This document shows, in pieces, positions 26,802 to 34,761 of a stretch of DNA of 64,000 nt; the stretch's first letter is position 1, and each line of letters begins with the position of its first letter. Origin of the DNA: Sinomonas albida (GTDB lineage: Bacteria > Actinomycetota > Actinomycetes > Actinomycetales > Micrococcaceae); assembly GCF_004919045.1 (NCBI RefSeq), contig NZ_SWDW01000012.1, forward strand, positions 62,001-126,000, read 5' to 3'. The position numbers and the translations under genes were made by a program. The notes below the pieces were generated by a model. It searched no databases, had not been told where the DNA came from, and saw only the letters and a program-made list of their open reading frames with translations.

Positions 26802-27559
26802 GCAGGATGATTCGCGTGCTCGTAGGACTGTTTGTGGTCATGCCGATTGCTGGGACGGCACTCGCCGCGACGAGTGTCGACTTCTCGCAGGGCCCGTGGG
26901 GTCGCGGCGTCACCTTGGACTGGCTTGGGTACGCGTGGGCACCGCTGGCGCCGGCGGTTGCGCGAAGCTTGGGAGTCGCGACGCTCGTGGTCGGGATCAA
27001 TCTGCTCCTCGGAGGCGTGATCGCGTGGCGCATTGCGCGGAGCCGATCGCTTGTGAGCCGCGCGGTCGGCTATCTGGTCAACGTTCCGCTCGCTGTCCCA
27101 GGGATCGCGCTCAGCGTGGCACTGGTCGGGACCTTCCCGGCTCTGAGACCAAGCGGACTTCTCCTCGTGATGGCGCACGTGGTCCTGACCTTGCCCTTTA
27201 CCCTCGCCGCCCTGGTTCCGGTGCTCGCGGATGAGAGCCTCCGAGCCGCCGAGGAGGTCGCAGCGAGTCTCGGAGCCGGATCCGCCCTCGTCATCAGGAC
27301 CATCACGGTGCCAGCGTGCGGGCTCGCCATAGCGCAGTCGGCCGCAATGGTGTTCGCCCTCTCATTCGGCGAATTCAACATCAGCTTCTTTGTGAACCCG
27401 CCGGCCACACCGACGGTTCCGTTTGCCCTCTTCGACGCCTACTCGACCGGACGCCTTGAACTCGCCTCGGCCCAGACCGTGATCTTCATCGCCTTCATCG
27501 TCCCCGTACTCCTCGCGATCGTCTCGATCCAGCGAAGAACAAGGAGAACCGACCCATGA
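26798..27559 (+). CDS. ABC transporter permease, second subunit
   Basis: The 253-residue permease has about six membrane segments and an EAA loop (RAAEEVAASLGAGSALVIRTI). ATG 26798 overlaps the previous stop as ATGA. The longer frame upstream lies inside the first permease and is rejected. It pairs with the 25917 permease. Confidence 0.87.
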   Translation: MSRMIRVLVGLFVVMPIAGTALAATSVDFSQGPWGRGVTLDWLGYAWAPLAPAVARSLGVATLVVGINLLLGGVIAWRIARSRSLVSRAVGYLVNVPLAVPGIALSVALVGTFPALRPSGLLLVMAHVVLTLPFTLAALVPVLADESLRAAEEVAASLGAGSALVIRTITVPACGLAIAQSAAMVFALSFGEFNISFFVNPPATPTVPFALFDAYSTGRLELASAQTVIFIAFIVPVLLAIVSIQRRTRRTDP

Positions 27560-28638
27560 CGACTTCGGCTCTACGTGCCACTGACCATTCAGGGCTTGCG
27601 GTCGCGGACGTGACGATCCGCTACGGCGCAGCCACCGCTGCAAGACGGGTGACGCTCGACGCCGCTGCGGGGGAGACGGTTGCGGTTGTCGGCCCCTCGG
27701 GATGCGGCAAGAGCTCGATGCTGCGCGCCGTAGCGGGGCTCGTCCCGGTGAGCGAGGGGAAGATCATGATCGGGGGGCGGGATGTCACCCGCGAACGGCC
27801 CGCCGCCCGGGGAGCCGGACTGGTTCCCCAGAACTACGCCCTGTTCCCGCACATGAGCGTTGCGGCCAACGTGGCCTACGGAATGAAGGCACACCGCATT
27901 CCCTCCCTCCGCCGCAGACAGCGGGTAGCCGACCTGCTCGAGCTCACGTCCTTGACGGCGTTCGGCGAGCGCCATCCCGATCAGCTTTCCGGGGGGCAGC
28001 GCCAGCGAGTCGCGCTGGCCCGAGCGCTCGCCGTCGAACCGAAAGTGCTGCTGCTCGACGAGCCCATGGCGGCGTTGGACCCCCAGCTGCGCGGTGCCCT
28101 GCGCCGAGAGCTTGCGCAGGTGCTGACCGCTACCGAGAGCGCGACCCTTCTGGTCACCCATGATCAGAAGGAAGCGCTCGCGTTGGGACAGCGGATCGCG
28201 GTCTTGCGCGACGGCGCCGTAGTCCAGTTCGGACCGGCGCGCGAGCTGTGGGACGATCCCGCGGACGCCTTCGTGGCGGACTTCCTGGGGGGTTCACGGC
28301 TTGAGGACGCGCGGCTCGAGGACGGACACGCGCTCCTCTTCGACGGGCGGTGGCGCGTGCCCATTGCGGGTCTCCGGCAGCGGCGCTCGGCGCACCGTGG
28401 AATCAGGGTGCTCCTGCGGGCCGAATCGCTCGCCGTCCACGACGAACCGAACGACGATGGTTCAGCCCTGGACGTTGCAGTTGTCCATCAGGAGTTCGTG
28501 GGCGATGCCGCGCAGGTGACGCTTCGGGCGGGGGACACGCTCCTGGTGGCTAGGCTGCCGCTCGGTGTCCGCCTTGGCACCCACGCCAGGGTCTCGGTGC
28601 GCTCTGGACACGCCGACCTCCTTGTCGGTGCGCCATGA
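27556..28638 (+). CDS. ABC transporter ATP-binding protein with TOBE domain (PotA/PhnT-like)
   Basis: The 360-residue importer ATPase has Walker A GPSGCGKS (46-53), the Q-loop QNYALFPH, the signature LSGGQ (144-148), Walker B LLLDEP (165-170) and a C-terminal TOBE-like region (about 285-360) typical of importers that sense ligand or regulators. ATG 27556 overlaps the permease stop as ATGA. Confidence 0.9.
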   Translation: MTTSALRATDHSGLAVADVTIRYGAATAARRVTLDAAAGETVAVVGPSGCGKSSMLRAVAGLVPVSEGKIMIGGRDVTRERPAARGAGLVPQNYALFPHMSVAANVAYGMKAHRIPSLRRRQRVADLLELTSLTAFGERHPDQLSGGQRQRVALARALAVEPKVLLLDEPMAALDPQLRGALRRELAQVLTATESATLLVTHDQKEALALGQRIAVLRDGAVVQFGPARELWDDPADAFVADFLGGSRLEDARLEDGHALLFDGRWRVPIAGLRQRRSAHRGIRVLLRAESLAVHDEPNDDGSALDVAVVHQEFVGDAAQVTLRAGDTLLVARLPLGVRLGTHARVSVRSGHADLLVGAP

Positions 28639-29453
28639 TCGGGCCTTCCGGCCCCGAGCCGAAACAATCGACGACGCCGGTCTGTGAGATTCTCGGCAGC
28701 TGCGCGACTGCGCCGACGGCCGCGGGCGCAGCCTCTTCCTACCTTGTGCGAAGTGGCAGCGGCCATGTTCTCGTTGACGCTGGCCCGGGGTCCCTCCTTG
28801 CCTACCTGCAGGCCGGGCACCGCCTCGACGAACTCCGCGGGATCGTGGTGACCCATCTGCACGCCGATCACTGCCTGGACCTGATGGCATGGGCATACCG
28901 CTGGACCTTCCCCCGAGCTCTCGCCAGCATCCCGCTGTTTGTCCCCGGAGAGGAGGTGGGCAGGCTCGGGCTGTTCGACTCTCTGTTTGGAATTCCGACC
29001 CTGCCGGGCATGGAGCGACCGATCTTCCAAGCGTGGGAGATCCAACCACTCGAGCTCGACGGTAAGACCTGGATCGAGTTAGACGGGCTTCGATTCAGGG
29101 CCTACGCCGCGCACCACAGCGTTCCCTCGGCCGCATTGCGGTTCGAGACGGATCGCGGTCAGGTGGTCGCCTTCTCGTCCGACACCGGCTACTGCCAGGG
29201 CGTGGTAGATGCCGCCCGCGACGCCGACGTGTTCGTCTGCGAAGCGACCTATCTCGACGCGGACGAGGAGTCGCTGGTCGGCCACGGGCACCTCACCGCA
29301 CGGCTCGCGGGCGGCCTCGCAACGGAAGCGCGCGCCCGGCAACTCGTCATCACGCATCTGTCCGACCCGGCAATAGGCGCGCAGGCCGTCACGGACGCCG
29401 CGGAGACCTTCCGCGGCCCGATTCATCTGGCCGTCCCGGGGATGGTGCTCTGA
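28635..29453 (+). CDS. metallo-beta-lactamase-fold hydrolase (RNase Z/PhnP-like group)
   Basis: The 272-residue protein has the dinuclear zinc motif THLHADH (His74, His76, Asp78, His79), a later SSDTGYC strand and a C-terminal ITHLS histidine. The family includes RNase Z-like and cyclic-phosphate phosphodiesterases such as PhnP, and the exact substrate is open. It overlaps the ATPase gene as ATGA and is the last gene of the operon. It therefore probably acts on the imported compound, for example a phosphodiester. Confidence 0.82.
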   Translation: MIGPSGPEPKQSTTPVCEILGSCATAPTAAGAASSYLVRSGSGHVLVDAGPGSLLAYLQAGHRLDELRGIVVTHLHADHCLDLMAWAYRWTFPRALASIPLFVPGEEVGRLGLFDSLFGIPTLPGMERPIFQAWEIQPLELDGKTWIELDGLRFRAYAAHHSVPSAALRFETDRGQVVAFSSDTGYCQGVVDAARDADVFVCEATYLDADEESLVGHGHLTARLAGGLATEARARQLVITHLSDPAIGAQAVTDAAETFRGPIHLAVPGMVL

Positions 29454-29460
29454 CGAGACG

Positions 29461-29496
29461 GGAAAGGGCGGGAACCTTGCGGTTCCCGCCCTTTCC
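29461..29496. terminator. perfect 16-bp-stem bidirectional terminator
   Basis: GGAAAGGGCGGGAACC (29461-29476) and GGTTCCCGCCCTTTCC (29481-29496) pair without mismatch around TTGC. The hairpin lies exactly between the convergent MBL gene and rbpA and can serve both. Confidence 0.9.
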
Positions 29497-29510
29497 ACTC
29501 TCTGGTTGCG

Positions 29511-29858
29511 CTAGGCTCCCGCGCGCTCGCCGCGCTTCTCGCGCAGCAGCGTGAGGCGATCCTCGAGGATCTGCTCAAGCTCGGGGATGCTGCGACGCTC
29601 CAGGAGCATGTCCCAGTGCGTGCGCACGGCCTTCTCCGCGCCCTCCGACGGACGCTCGCCGTCGACGAGGAAAGCCTCTTTGCCCGTCTTCGACGTCCAG
29701 ACAGGAGGGATCTCCGCCTCGGAGGAGAAAGTCACGAAGACCTGCTCGCCGTCCTCGCAGCGGTACTCGACGCGCTGGCGAGGCGCCGGCTCGACGCCCG
29801 CCTCGCTTTCCATGGACTGTGCACCCAGGCGCATGCCGCGCAGGCTGCGGTCGCTCAT
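29511..29858 (-). CDS. rbpA: RNA polymerase-binding protein RbpA
   Basis: RbpA binds RNA polymerase and group I/II sigma factors, stabilises the open complex, and affects rifampicin tolerance. The 115-residue protein begins MSDRSLRGMRLGAQSME and has the core-domain segment RVEYRCEDGEQVFVTFSSEA, then the PPVWTSKTGKEA stretch and a charged C-terminal sigma-interacting helix. Its length matches family members (about 110-125). It has both a SigR/SigH-like and a TATAAT promoter upstream. Confidence 0.95.
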   Translation of the reverse strand: MSDRSLRGMRLGAQSMESEAGVEPAPRQRVEYRCEDGEQVFVTFSSEAEIPPVWTSKTGKEAFLVDGERPSEGAEKAVRTHWDMLLERRSIPELEQILEDRLTLLREKRGERAGA

Positions 29859-29912
29859 TATCTACTCCCTCGCGTTCTGCGGTCCGGACCTTTCGGGCCC
29901 GACGCACATCTC

Positions 29913-29938
29913 AACGCCCGCGGACGCGTGCGTGTTCC
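29913..29938 (-). promoter_or_regulatory. SigR/SigH-type promoter of rbpA
   Basis: On the minus strand GGAACA (29938-29933) is followed after exactly 17 bases by GTT (29915-29913). This matches the thiol-stress sigma SigR/SigH consensus. rbpA is a known SigR target in Streptomyces, which supports the reading. Confidence 0.7.
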
Positions 29939-29952
29939 CGGGCGGACTTTCC

Positions 29953-29958
29953 ATTATA
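29953..29958 (-). promoter_or_regulatory. TATAAT -10 element upstream of rbpA
   Basis: On the minus strand a perfect TATAAT lies about 95 bases before the rbpA start. A -35 of only moderate match (CTCACG) is 17 bp further upstream. Likely housekeeping promoter in addition to the SigR-like one. Confidence 0.6.
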
Positions 29959-29987
29959 GGCGCTCGGGCGGGCGTCGTGAGGGGCCG

Positions 29988-31103
29988 TCATGCCGAGGTG
30001 TCGTCGGACCTGCCGCGACGTAGGTGATGTTCGAGGATGCCTTGGGCCTCAGCATCGAGCTCAGACGGCCGCCCCGCCTCCTCTTCGAACTCCCGCGCGT
30101 CCTGCTCGAGCCTGTCCGCACTCGGGGAAGCCTCGGCGACGAGCTCGCTCGCGGGGGCAACGCCGTCGTCCGTGCGCTCGGGCGTAGCGGGAGCGCCGCC
30201 GCCGGCTGCGGCGAAGGCCTGGCCCGCGCTGCCGAGCGCGCCGCCAATGCCCTTGAGCGCCTCGCCGACCTCGCTCGGGATGATCCAGAGCTTGTTGGAA
30301 TTGCCTTCGGCGATCTTGGGGAGTGTCTGGAGGTACTGGTAGGCGAGAAGCTTGTTGTCCGGGTTCCCGCGATGGATCGCGTCGAAGACCTTCTGGATGG
30401 CCTGCGACTCACCGTCTGCCTTGAGGACCGCTGCCTTCGCCTGGCCTTCAGCCTTGAGGATCTGCGACTGCCGCTCGCCCTCTGCCGTGAGGATCGCCGA
30501 CTGCTTGGTGCCCTCCGCGGTCAGGATCGCGGCGCGCCGATCACGCTCGGCACGCATCTGCTTCTCCATCGAATCCTGGATCGAGTGCGGCGGCTCGATC
30601 GCCTTGAGCTCGACGCGGGAGACGCGCAGCCCCCATCGCCCGGTGGCCTCATCGAGGACGCCCCGCAGCTGACCGTTGATCTGGTCTCGCGAGGTCAGGG
30701 CCTCCTCGAGGTTGAGCCCGCCGACCACGTTGCGGAGAGTGGTGATGGTGAGCTGCTCGACGGCTTGGATGTAGTTGGCGATCTCGTACGTCGCGGCGCG
30801 GGGATCAGTGACCTGGAAGTACACGACGGTGTCGATCGACACGACGAGGTTGTCCGAGGTGATGACCGGCTGGGGCGGGAACGAGACGACCTGCTCGCGG
30901 AGGTCGAGGAGCGGCAGGAGCCGGTCGACGAAGGGGATGAGCAGGGTGAGGCCCGGGGCCAGCGTGCGCTGGTACTTCCCGAGGCGTTCGACGACGCCGG
31001 CGCGGGCCTGCGGAATGATGCGCACCGCCCGGACGAGCACGGTCATGACGAACAGGACCAGCGCTATGACAACGACGAGGAGGAGAACTCCACCTGCATC
31101 CAT
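29988..31103 (-). CDS. SPFH/band-7 (stomatin/slipin-like) membrane protein
   Basis: The 371-residue protein has an N-terminal membrane anchor (about 4-24), a band-7 domain beginning VRIIPQARAGVVERLGKYQR, and a coiled-coil with repeating AEG-x-KQSAIL units (about 190-230). Such proteins form large oligomeric rings that organise membrane domains. The C-terminal 70 residues are acidic and disordered. It starts at ATG 31103 after AGGGGG, downstream of the NfeD gene. NfeD and SPFH proteins are a classical pair. Confidence 0.9.
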   Translation of the reverse strand: MDAGGVLLLVVVIALVLFVMTVLVRAVRIIPQARAGVVERLGKYQRTLAPGLTLLIPFVDRLLPLLDLREQVVSFPPQPVITSDNLVVSIDTVVYFQVTDPRAATYEIANYIQAVEQLTITTLRNVVGGLNLEEALTSRDQINGQLRGVLDEATGRWGLRVSRVELKAIEPPHSIQDSMEKQMRAERDRRAAILTAEGTKQSAILTAEGERQSQILKAEGQAKAAVLKADGESQAIQKVFDAIHRGNPDNKLLAYQYLQTLPKIAEGNSNKLWIIPSEVGEALKGIGGALGSAGQAFAAAGGGAPATPERTDDGVAPASELVAEASPSADRLEQDAREFEEEAGRPSELDAEAQGILEHHLRRGRSDDTSA

Positions 31104-31146
31104 GATTACCCCCTGATGTTCTTGCGGCGGCCTCTGGGTTGGGCCG

Positions 31147-31611
31147 TCAGCTCCGATATGGTGAGGTCTCGCCGCTTGGCGCGACGACGGCCGTCGCCCC
31201 CTCGATGGCGACGACTTGGACTACGTCTCCTGGGAGGAACTCGCCCCGCTCGGCGCGGGCTGTCCACACGTCGCCTCCGATCTTCACGAGGCCGTTTCTG
31301 CTGTCGACAGGCTCCATCACGGTGGCCCGCGCTCCGACGAGCCGATCGACGTTGGTCCGCACGTCCTCGATGCCCAAGCGCATGTGACGCATCGCGATGG
31401 GGCGGACGAACGCGATCATGCCGACCGAGACCAGGGCGAACACGAGGCCCTGGAGCCACGCTGGTCCCCCGAGGAGCGCGGCGACGAAAGCCGCGAGGGC
31501 GCCACCGCTGAGCATGGCGAAAACGAGGCTGAGGCTGACCATCTCGATCCCGCCGAGCACGAGGGCCAGAACCAGCCACAGCATCCACGCGTTATGTGCG
31601 ATCCAGTCCAT
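31147..31611 (-). CDS. NfeD-like membrane protein
   Basis: The 154-residue protein has about three to four N-terminal hydrophobic segments (first about 8-25) and a C-terminal OB-fold (about 90-150) with the VGARATVMEP and GDVWTARAE segments typical of NfeD. NfeD OB domains are thought to bind the SPFH partner encoded 43 bp downstream. It starts at ATG 31611 after GGAGGG. This is a short-form NfeD lacking the ClpP-like protease part. Confidence 0.88.
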   Translation of the reverse strand: MDWIAHNAWMLWLVLALVLGGIEMVSLSLVFAMLSGGALAAFVAALLGGPAWLQGLVFALVSVGMIAFVRPIAMRHMRLGIEDVRTNVDRLVGARATVMEPVDSRNGLVKIGGDVWTARAERGEFLPGDVVQVVAIEGATAVVAPSGETSPYRS

Positions 31612-31710
31612 TCGGGCCCTCCAACCCCATTCTTTCCACTACCCTAGCCCAGCTGACCCCCTCGTAGGGGGCCTGTGGACAACAACTCGGCAACGGGGCG
31701 TTGTACCTCG

Positions 31711-33111
31711 TCAGACCGCGACGAGAGGTTCGGCCAGAGGACCGCTCGCGTGCCTGTCGGCGGCCCTCCGCAGCGCCCCGACGGCGGCCCGGATCGACTC
31801 TGGGGAGTCAGTGAACGGGAGGCGGAGCCGGCCTTCGAAGGCTCCGTTGAGCCCGAAGCGCGGTCCGGCGGTGAGGGCAAGTCCCTCCTCGCGGGCACCG
31901 AGGACCAACTCGGAGGACGACCATGGCGAGCAGTCGAGCCAGAGTGCCAGCCCGCCGTCCGGATCCGGGACGGTCCACTGCGGGAACTGTTCGGCGAGGC
32001 CCTCCCGCATCGCAGCGAGGCCATCGGCGAGCCGAGTCCGCCGCTCGGCGACGAGGTCGCGCTCCCGCGCCAGGAGCTCGACCGCGACGAGTTGTTCGAA
32101 CACCGGGGTGCCGAGGTCCATGCTCGTGCGCGACTGGGCAAGGCGCGCCACGAGCGATCGGCTCGCGCGGATCCATCCGACCCGGAGTCCGCCCCACGCG
32201 AGCTTGCCGAGCCCCCCGACGGTGACGACGGCGGGGGAGTACGCGGCGAGCGGCCGGCGCGGTCCGCGGCGGAGGTCGAGCCACATGGTCGTCTCGTCGG
32301 CGATGAGCACCGTGCCGTGGCGGTCGGCTGCGCGGGCGAGGCGTCCGCGCTCGTCTTCGCTGAGGCTCGCGCCGGTCGGGTTCTGGAAGTCCGGCATGAC
32401 GTAGCCGAGCGAGGGCGTTGCATCCCGCATCGCTGCTTCGGCTTCGGCCAGGTCCCACGCGCCCTCCACGTCCACCGGCACGGGCACGGGCCGGGCCTTG
32501 GCTGCCTGGAGCGCGTCGATCGCATGGGGATAAGTGGGCTGCTCGATGAGGGCGCGATCTCCGGGCGTGGCGAGGACCCTCGTGAGGAGGGCGATGGCAT
32601 GCTGCGCACCGGACGTCACGAGGATCTGTTCCGGATCGGTCGGGACGCCACGCCGGGCGAAGTGCGCGGCGACAGCCCCCCGCAGGGCCGGATGGCCGGT
32701 GATCTCGTAGCCCGATCGCGAGAGCTCGGGGCCGATGAGCGCGGCGGCGGCCGCGAAGCAGGCGGCGACCGGCCCGGCCGCGGGCATGGCGGCCTTCGTG
32801 AAGTCGAGCGCGATCCCGTCGACCGCGGCGTCCGCGGCGGGGCGCGTGCCGAGCGAGACGAAGCTGCCGGACCCGCGGCGGCTCTCGAGGGACCCCGCGT
32901 CGCGCAGCCGCGCGTAGGCCGCGGCCACGGTCGTCCGGCTCAGGCCCAGCGCTGCGGCGAGGTCGCGCTCGGCGGGCATCCGGGTGCCATGGGCCAGTCT
33001 TCCGTCGAGGGCCACAAGGCGGATCCGGTCCGCGAGTGCAGCGTACGCGGGGCTCTGGCTCCGCCACGGACCGAGTATCGTGGCCAATCGCGTGGCCGTG
33101 ATGGAGGTCAT
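31711..33111 (-). CDS. MocR-type regulator (GntR helix-turn-helix plus PLP aminotransferase domain)
   Basis: The 466-residue regulator has a winged helix-turn-helix (about residues 25-85, with the PAERDLAAALGLSRTTVAAAY segment) and a fold-type I aminotransferase-like domain (about 110-460). The likely PLP lysine is in GGLGKLAWGGLRVGW. MocR proteins sense PLP or amino-acid derivatives and often regulate the divergent gene. The start is ATG 33111. A longer frame to 33147 lacks support. Its promoter appears leaderless. Confidence 0.87.
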   Translation of the reverse strand: MTSITATRLATILGPWRSQSPAYAALADRIRLVALDGRLAHGTRMPAERDLAAALGLSRTTVAAAYARLRDAGSLESRRGSGSFVSLGTRPAADAAVDGIALDFTKAAMPAAGPVAACFAAAAALIGPELSRSGYEITGHPALRGAVAAHFARRGVPTDPEQILVTSGAQHAIALLTRVLATPGDRALIEQPTYPHAIDALQAAKARPVPVPVDVEGAWDLAEAEAAMRDATPSLGYVMPDFQNPTGASLSEDERGRLARAADRHGTVLIADETTMWLDLRRGPRRPLAAYSPAVVTVGGLGKLAWGGLRVGWIRASRSLVARLAQSRTSMDLGTPVFEQLVAVELLARERDLVAERRTRLADGLAAMREGLAEQFPQWTVPDPDGGLALWLDCSPWSSSELVLGAREEGLALTAGPRFGLNGAFEGRLRLPFTDSPESIRAAVGALRRAADRHASGPLAEPLVAV

Positions 33112-33117
33112 GAGGCC

Positions 33118-33135
33118 ATTATGTCCGAATTGGAC
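33118..33135. promoter_or_regulatory. leaderless promoter and palindrome in the MocR/YczE divergent gap
   Basis: On the minus strand CATAAT (33123-33118) sits 6 bases before the MocR ATG, as expected for a leaderless start. GTCC-N5-GGAC (33123-33135) is an inverted repeat overlapping that -10 element and is a plausible autoregulatory operator. Basis: position and symmetry only. Confidence 0.45.
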
Positions 33136-33172
33136 CTTTTTGAGCATTCCACTTTGGGCGAATCTTTACTCC

Positions 33173-33859
33173 ATGCAGCGTTTTCTCACCAGCCGGCGGA
33201 TATCGGTCCGCCTTGTGCGCCTCTACCTCGGACTCTTCGCGTACGGGATCGCCATCGCGCTCATCCTGCGCGCGGGCCTCGGCGGCTCGCCGTGGGACGT
33301 CTTCGGGCAGGGCGTGGCACGAACCCTGGGCCTCACGTTCGGGACCTCGACGATCGCCATCAGCCTCGCCGTGCTGCTCCTCTGGATTCCCCTGCGCCAG
33401 AGGCCCGGCTGGGGGACGCTCTCCAATGCCGCGCTCATCGGCGTGTTCGCCGACTTCGGCCTCGCCGTGCTCCCGCCCGCGAGCTCGCTGCCCGTGTGGG
33501 GTCCAGCTGCCGAGGCCCTCTTCCTCGGCGCGGGTCTCGCGCTGCTCGCGTTCGCGTCCGCGCTGTACATCGGCGCGGGACTCGGGCCAGGGCCCCGCGA
33601 CGGCCTCATGACGGGGCTCGTGGCCCGCACTGGATGGCCCGTGTGGGTGGTCCGCAGCGGGATCGAGCTCAGCGTCACCGCCATCGGATGGCTCCTCGGC
33701 GGGACCGTGGGCGTGGGCACGGCGGTCTTCGCCTTCGCCATCGGCCCGCTCATCCAGCTCGCGGTCAGGCTGCTCCGGGTCGAGCTGGGACGGCGCCGAA
33801 TCGTGCCCGCCGCGGGCTCTGGCCCCGTGGTCCCGATCAGCGCCGACGCAGCACGCTGA
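33173..33859 (+). CDS. YczE/YitT-like integral membrane protein
   Basis: The 228-residue protein has about five to six membrane segments. The N-terminal motif RLYLGLFAYGIAIALILRAGLGGSPWDVF is split by a Gly-rich turn, and a GAGLGPGPRDGLMTGL repeat-like motif follows mid-protein, as in YczE/YyaS proteins. Function unknown in the family. ATG 33173 is chosen since the longer frame overlaps the divergent MocR gene. Members are often paired with MocR regulators, which would fit vitamin B6 or amino-acid transport. The last 23 bp overlap the convergent rlmA-like gene. Confidence 0.82.
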   Translation: MQRFLTSRRISVRLVRLYLGLFAYGIAIALILRAGLGGSPWDVFGQGVARTLGLTFGTSTIAISLAVLLLWIPLRQRPGWGTLSNAALIGVFADFGLAVLPPASSLPVWGPAAEALFLGAGLALLAFASALYIGAGLGPGPRDGLMTGLVARTGWPVWVVRSGIELSVTAIGWLLGGTVGVGTAVFAFAIGPLIQLAVRLLRVELGRRRIVPAAGSGPVVPISADAAR

Positions 33860-34727
33860 GTTCCACGGCGGCCGTCGCGTGGATCGTGCCGCGGGTCAGT
33901 CCGGCCAACACGGCCTCCCGGGACGAGTGGTGGCCGGCTGGACCCATGAGGGCCACGTCAGCCGCCGATTCCTCGTCGAGCTCGAGGGGGATCCTCACCG
34001 GCCTCGCCGCGACGGCCTCGAAGTCCTGGGCCGCGGCGCGAGCGACCTCATGGACCTTCCCGGCAGGCACCTCAAGCAGTGGCAGCGCGCCGCGCAGCTC
34101 GGCCAGGTGCTCCGGGAGTGGCGTGACCACGCACAGGAGCCCGCCGGGCCGCAGGACCCGCGCGAATTCCGGCAGGTTCCGCGGGGCGAAGACGTCGAGC
34201 ACGACGTCCACACATGCGTCCCGGAGGGGGAGGGGCCGCCAGAGGTCCCACACGATGGCCGCCGTCCTCGGCAGTTTCGCGGCGCGCCTCAGGGCGTGGG
34301 GCGAGAGATCGAGGGCGACGGCGGGCGACCCCACCGCCCGCTCCAGGACCGCCGACAGGTAGTACCCCGTGCCGGCTCCAGCGTCGAGCACGGCGCGGGG
34401 GCCGGGCCGGGCGGCGCGGTGAGTGCCGCCGTCGTTCGCTGGAGGCGCGGCCAACACTCCCGCAGCGGCGTCCGCAAGAGCGGCGGCGATCGGCGCGTAG
34501 TGGCCCGCAGACAGGAAGCGGTCCCGCGCCGCCACCATGTCCGCGGTGTCGGGCACGAACCGCGTTCCGCGTCCCGTGAGGAAGTTGACGTAGCCCTGGC
34601 GCGCCGCGTCGAAACGGTGGCCGCCCACGCACACGAGCGAGCGCTCGCTGCTCCGCGCCGCGTCCCACGGGCCCTCGCACACGGGGCAGCGCAGAAGGTC
34701 CTGGGCGGGAAAGGGCATGGCCTCCAT
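33837..34727 (-). CDS. rlmA: 23S rRNA (guanine-N1)-methyltransferase, RlmA family
   Basis: The 296-residue protein has an N-terminal zinc site with CPVC, a further Cys and GH (about residues 14-38), then a SAM-binding Rossmann fold with motif VLDAGAGTGYYL (about 113-124). The family methylates guanine in hairpin 35 of 23S rRNA (RlmA at G745, TlrB at G748, the latter giving tylosin resistance). Which position is modified cannot be told. The gene is convergent with the YczE-like gene and divergent from the S9 peptidase. Confidence 0.85.
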   Translation of the reverse strand: MEAMPFPAQDLLRCPVCEGPWDAARSSERSLVCVGGHRFDAARQGYVNFLTGRGTRFVPDTADMVAARDRFLSAGHYAPIAAALADAAAGVLAAPPANDGGTHRAARPGPRAVLDAGAGTGYYLSAVLERAVGSPAVALDLSPHALRRAAKLPRTAAIVWDLWRPLPLRDACVDVVLDVFAPRNLPEFARVLRPGGLLCVVTPLPEHLAELRGALPLLEVPAGKVHEVARAAAQDFEAVAARPVRIPLELDEESAADVALMGPAGHHSSREAVLAGLTRGTIHATAAVELSVLRRR

Positions 34728-34761
34728 GCTAGCCGTGGCGGCGAGGGCTAGGCTTCACGGC

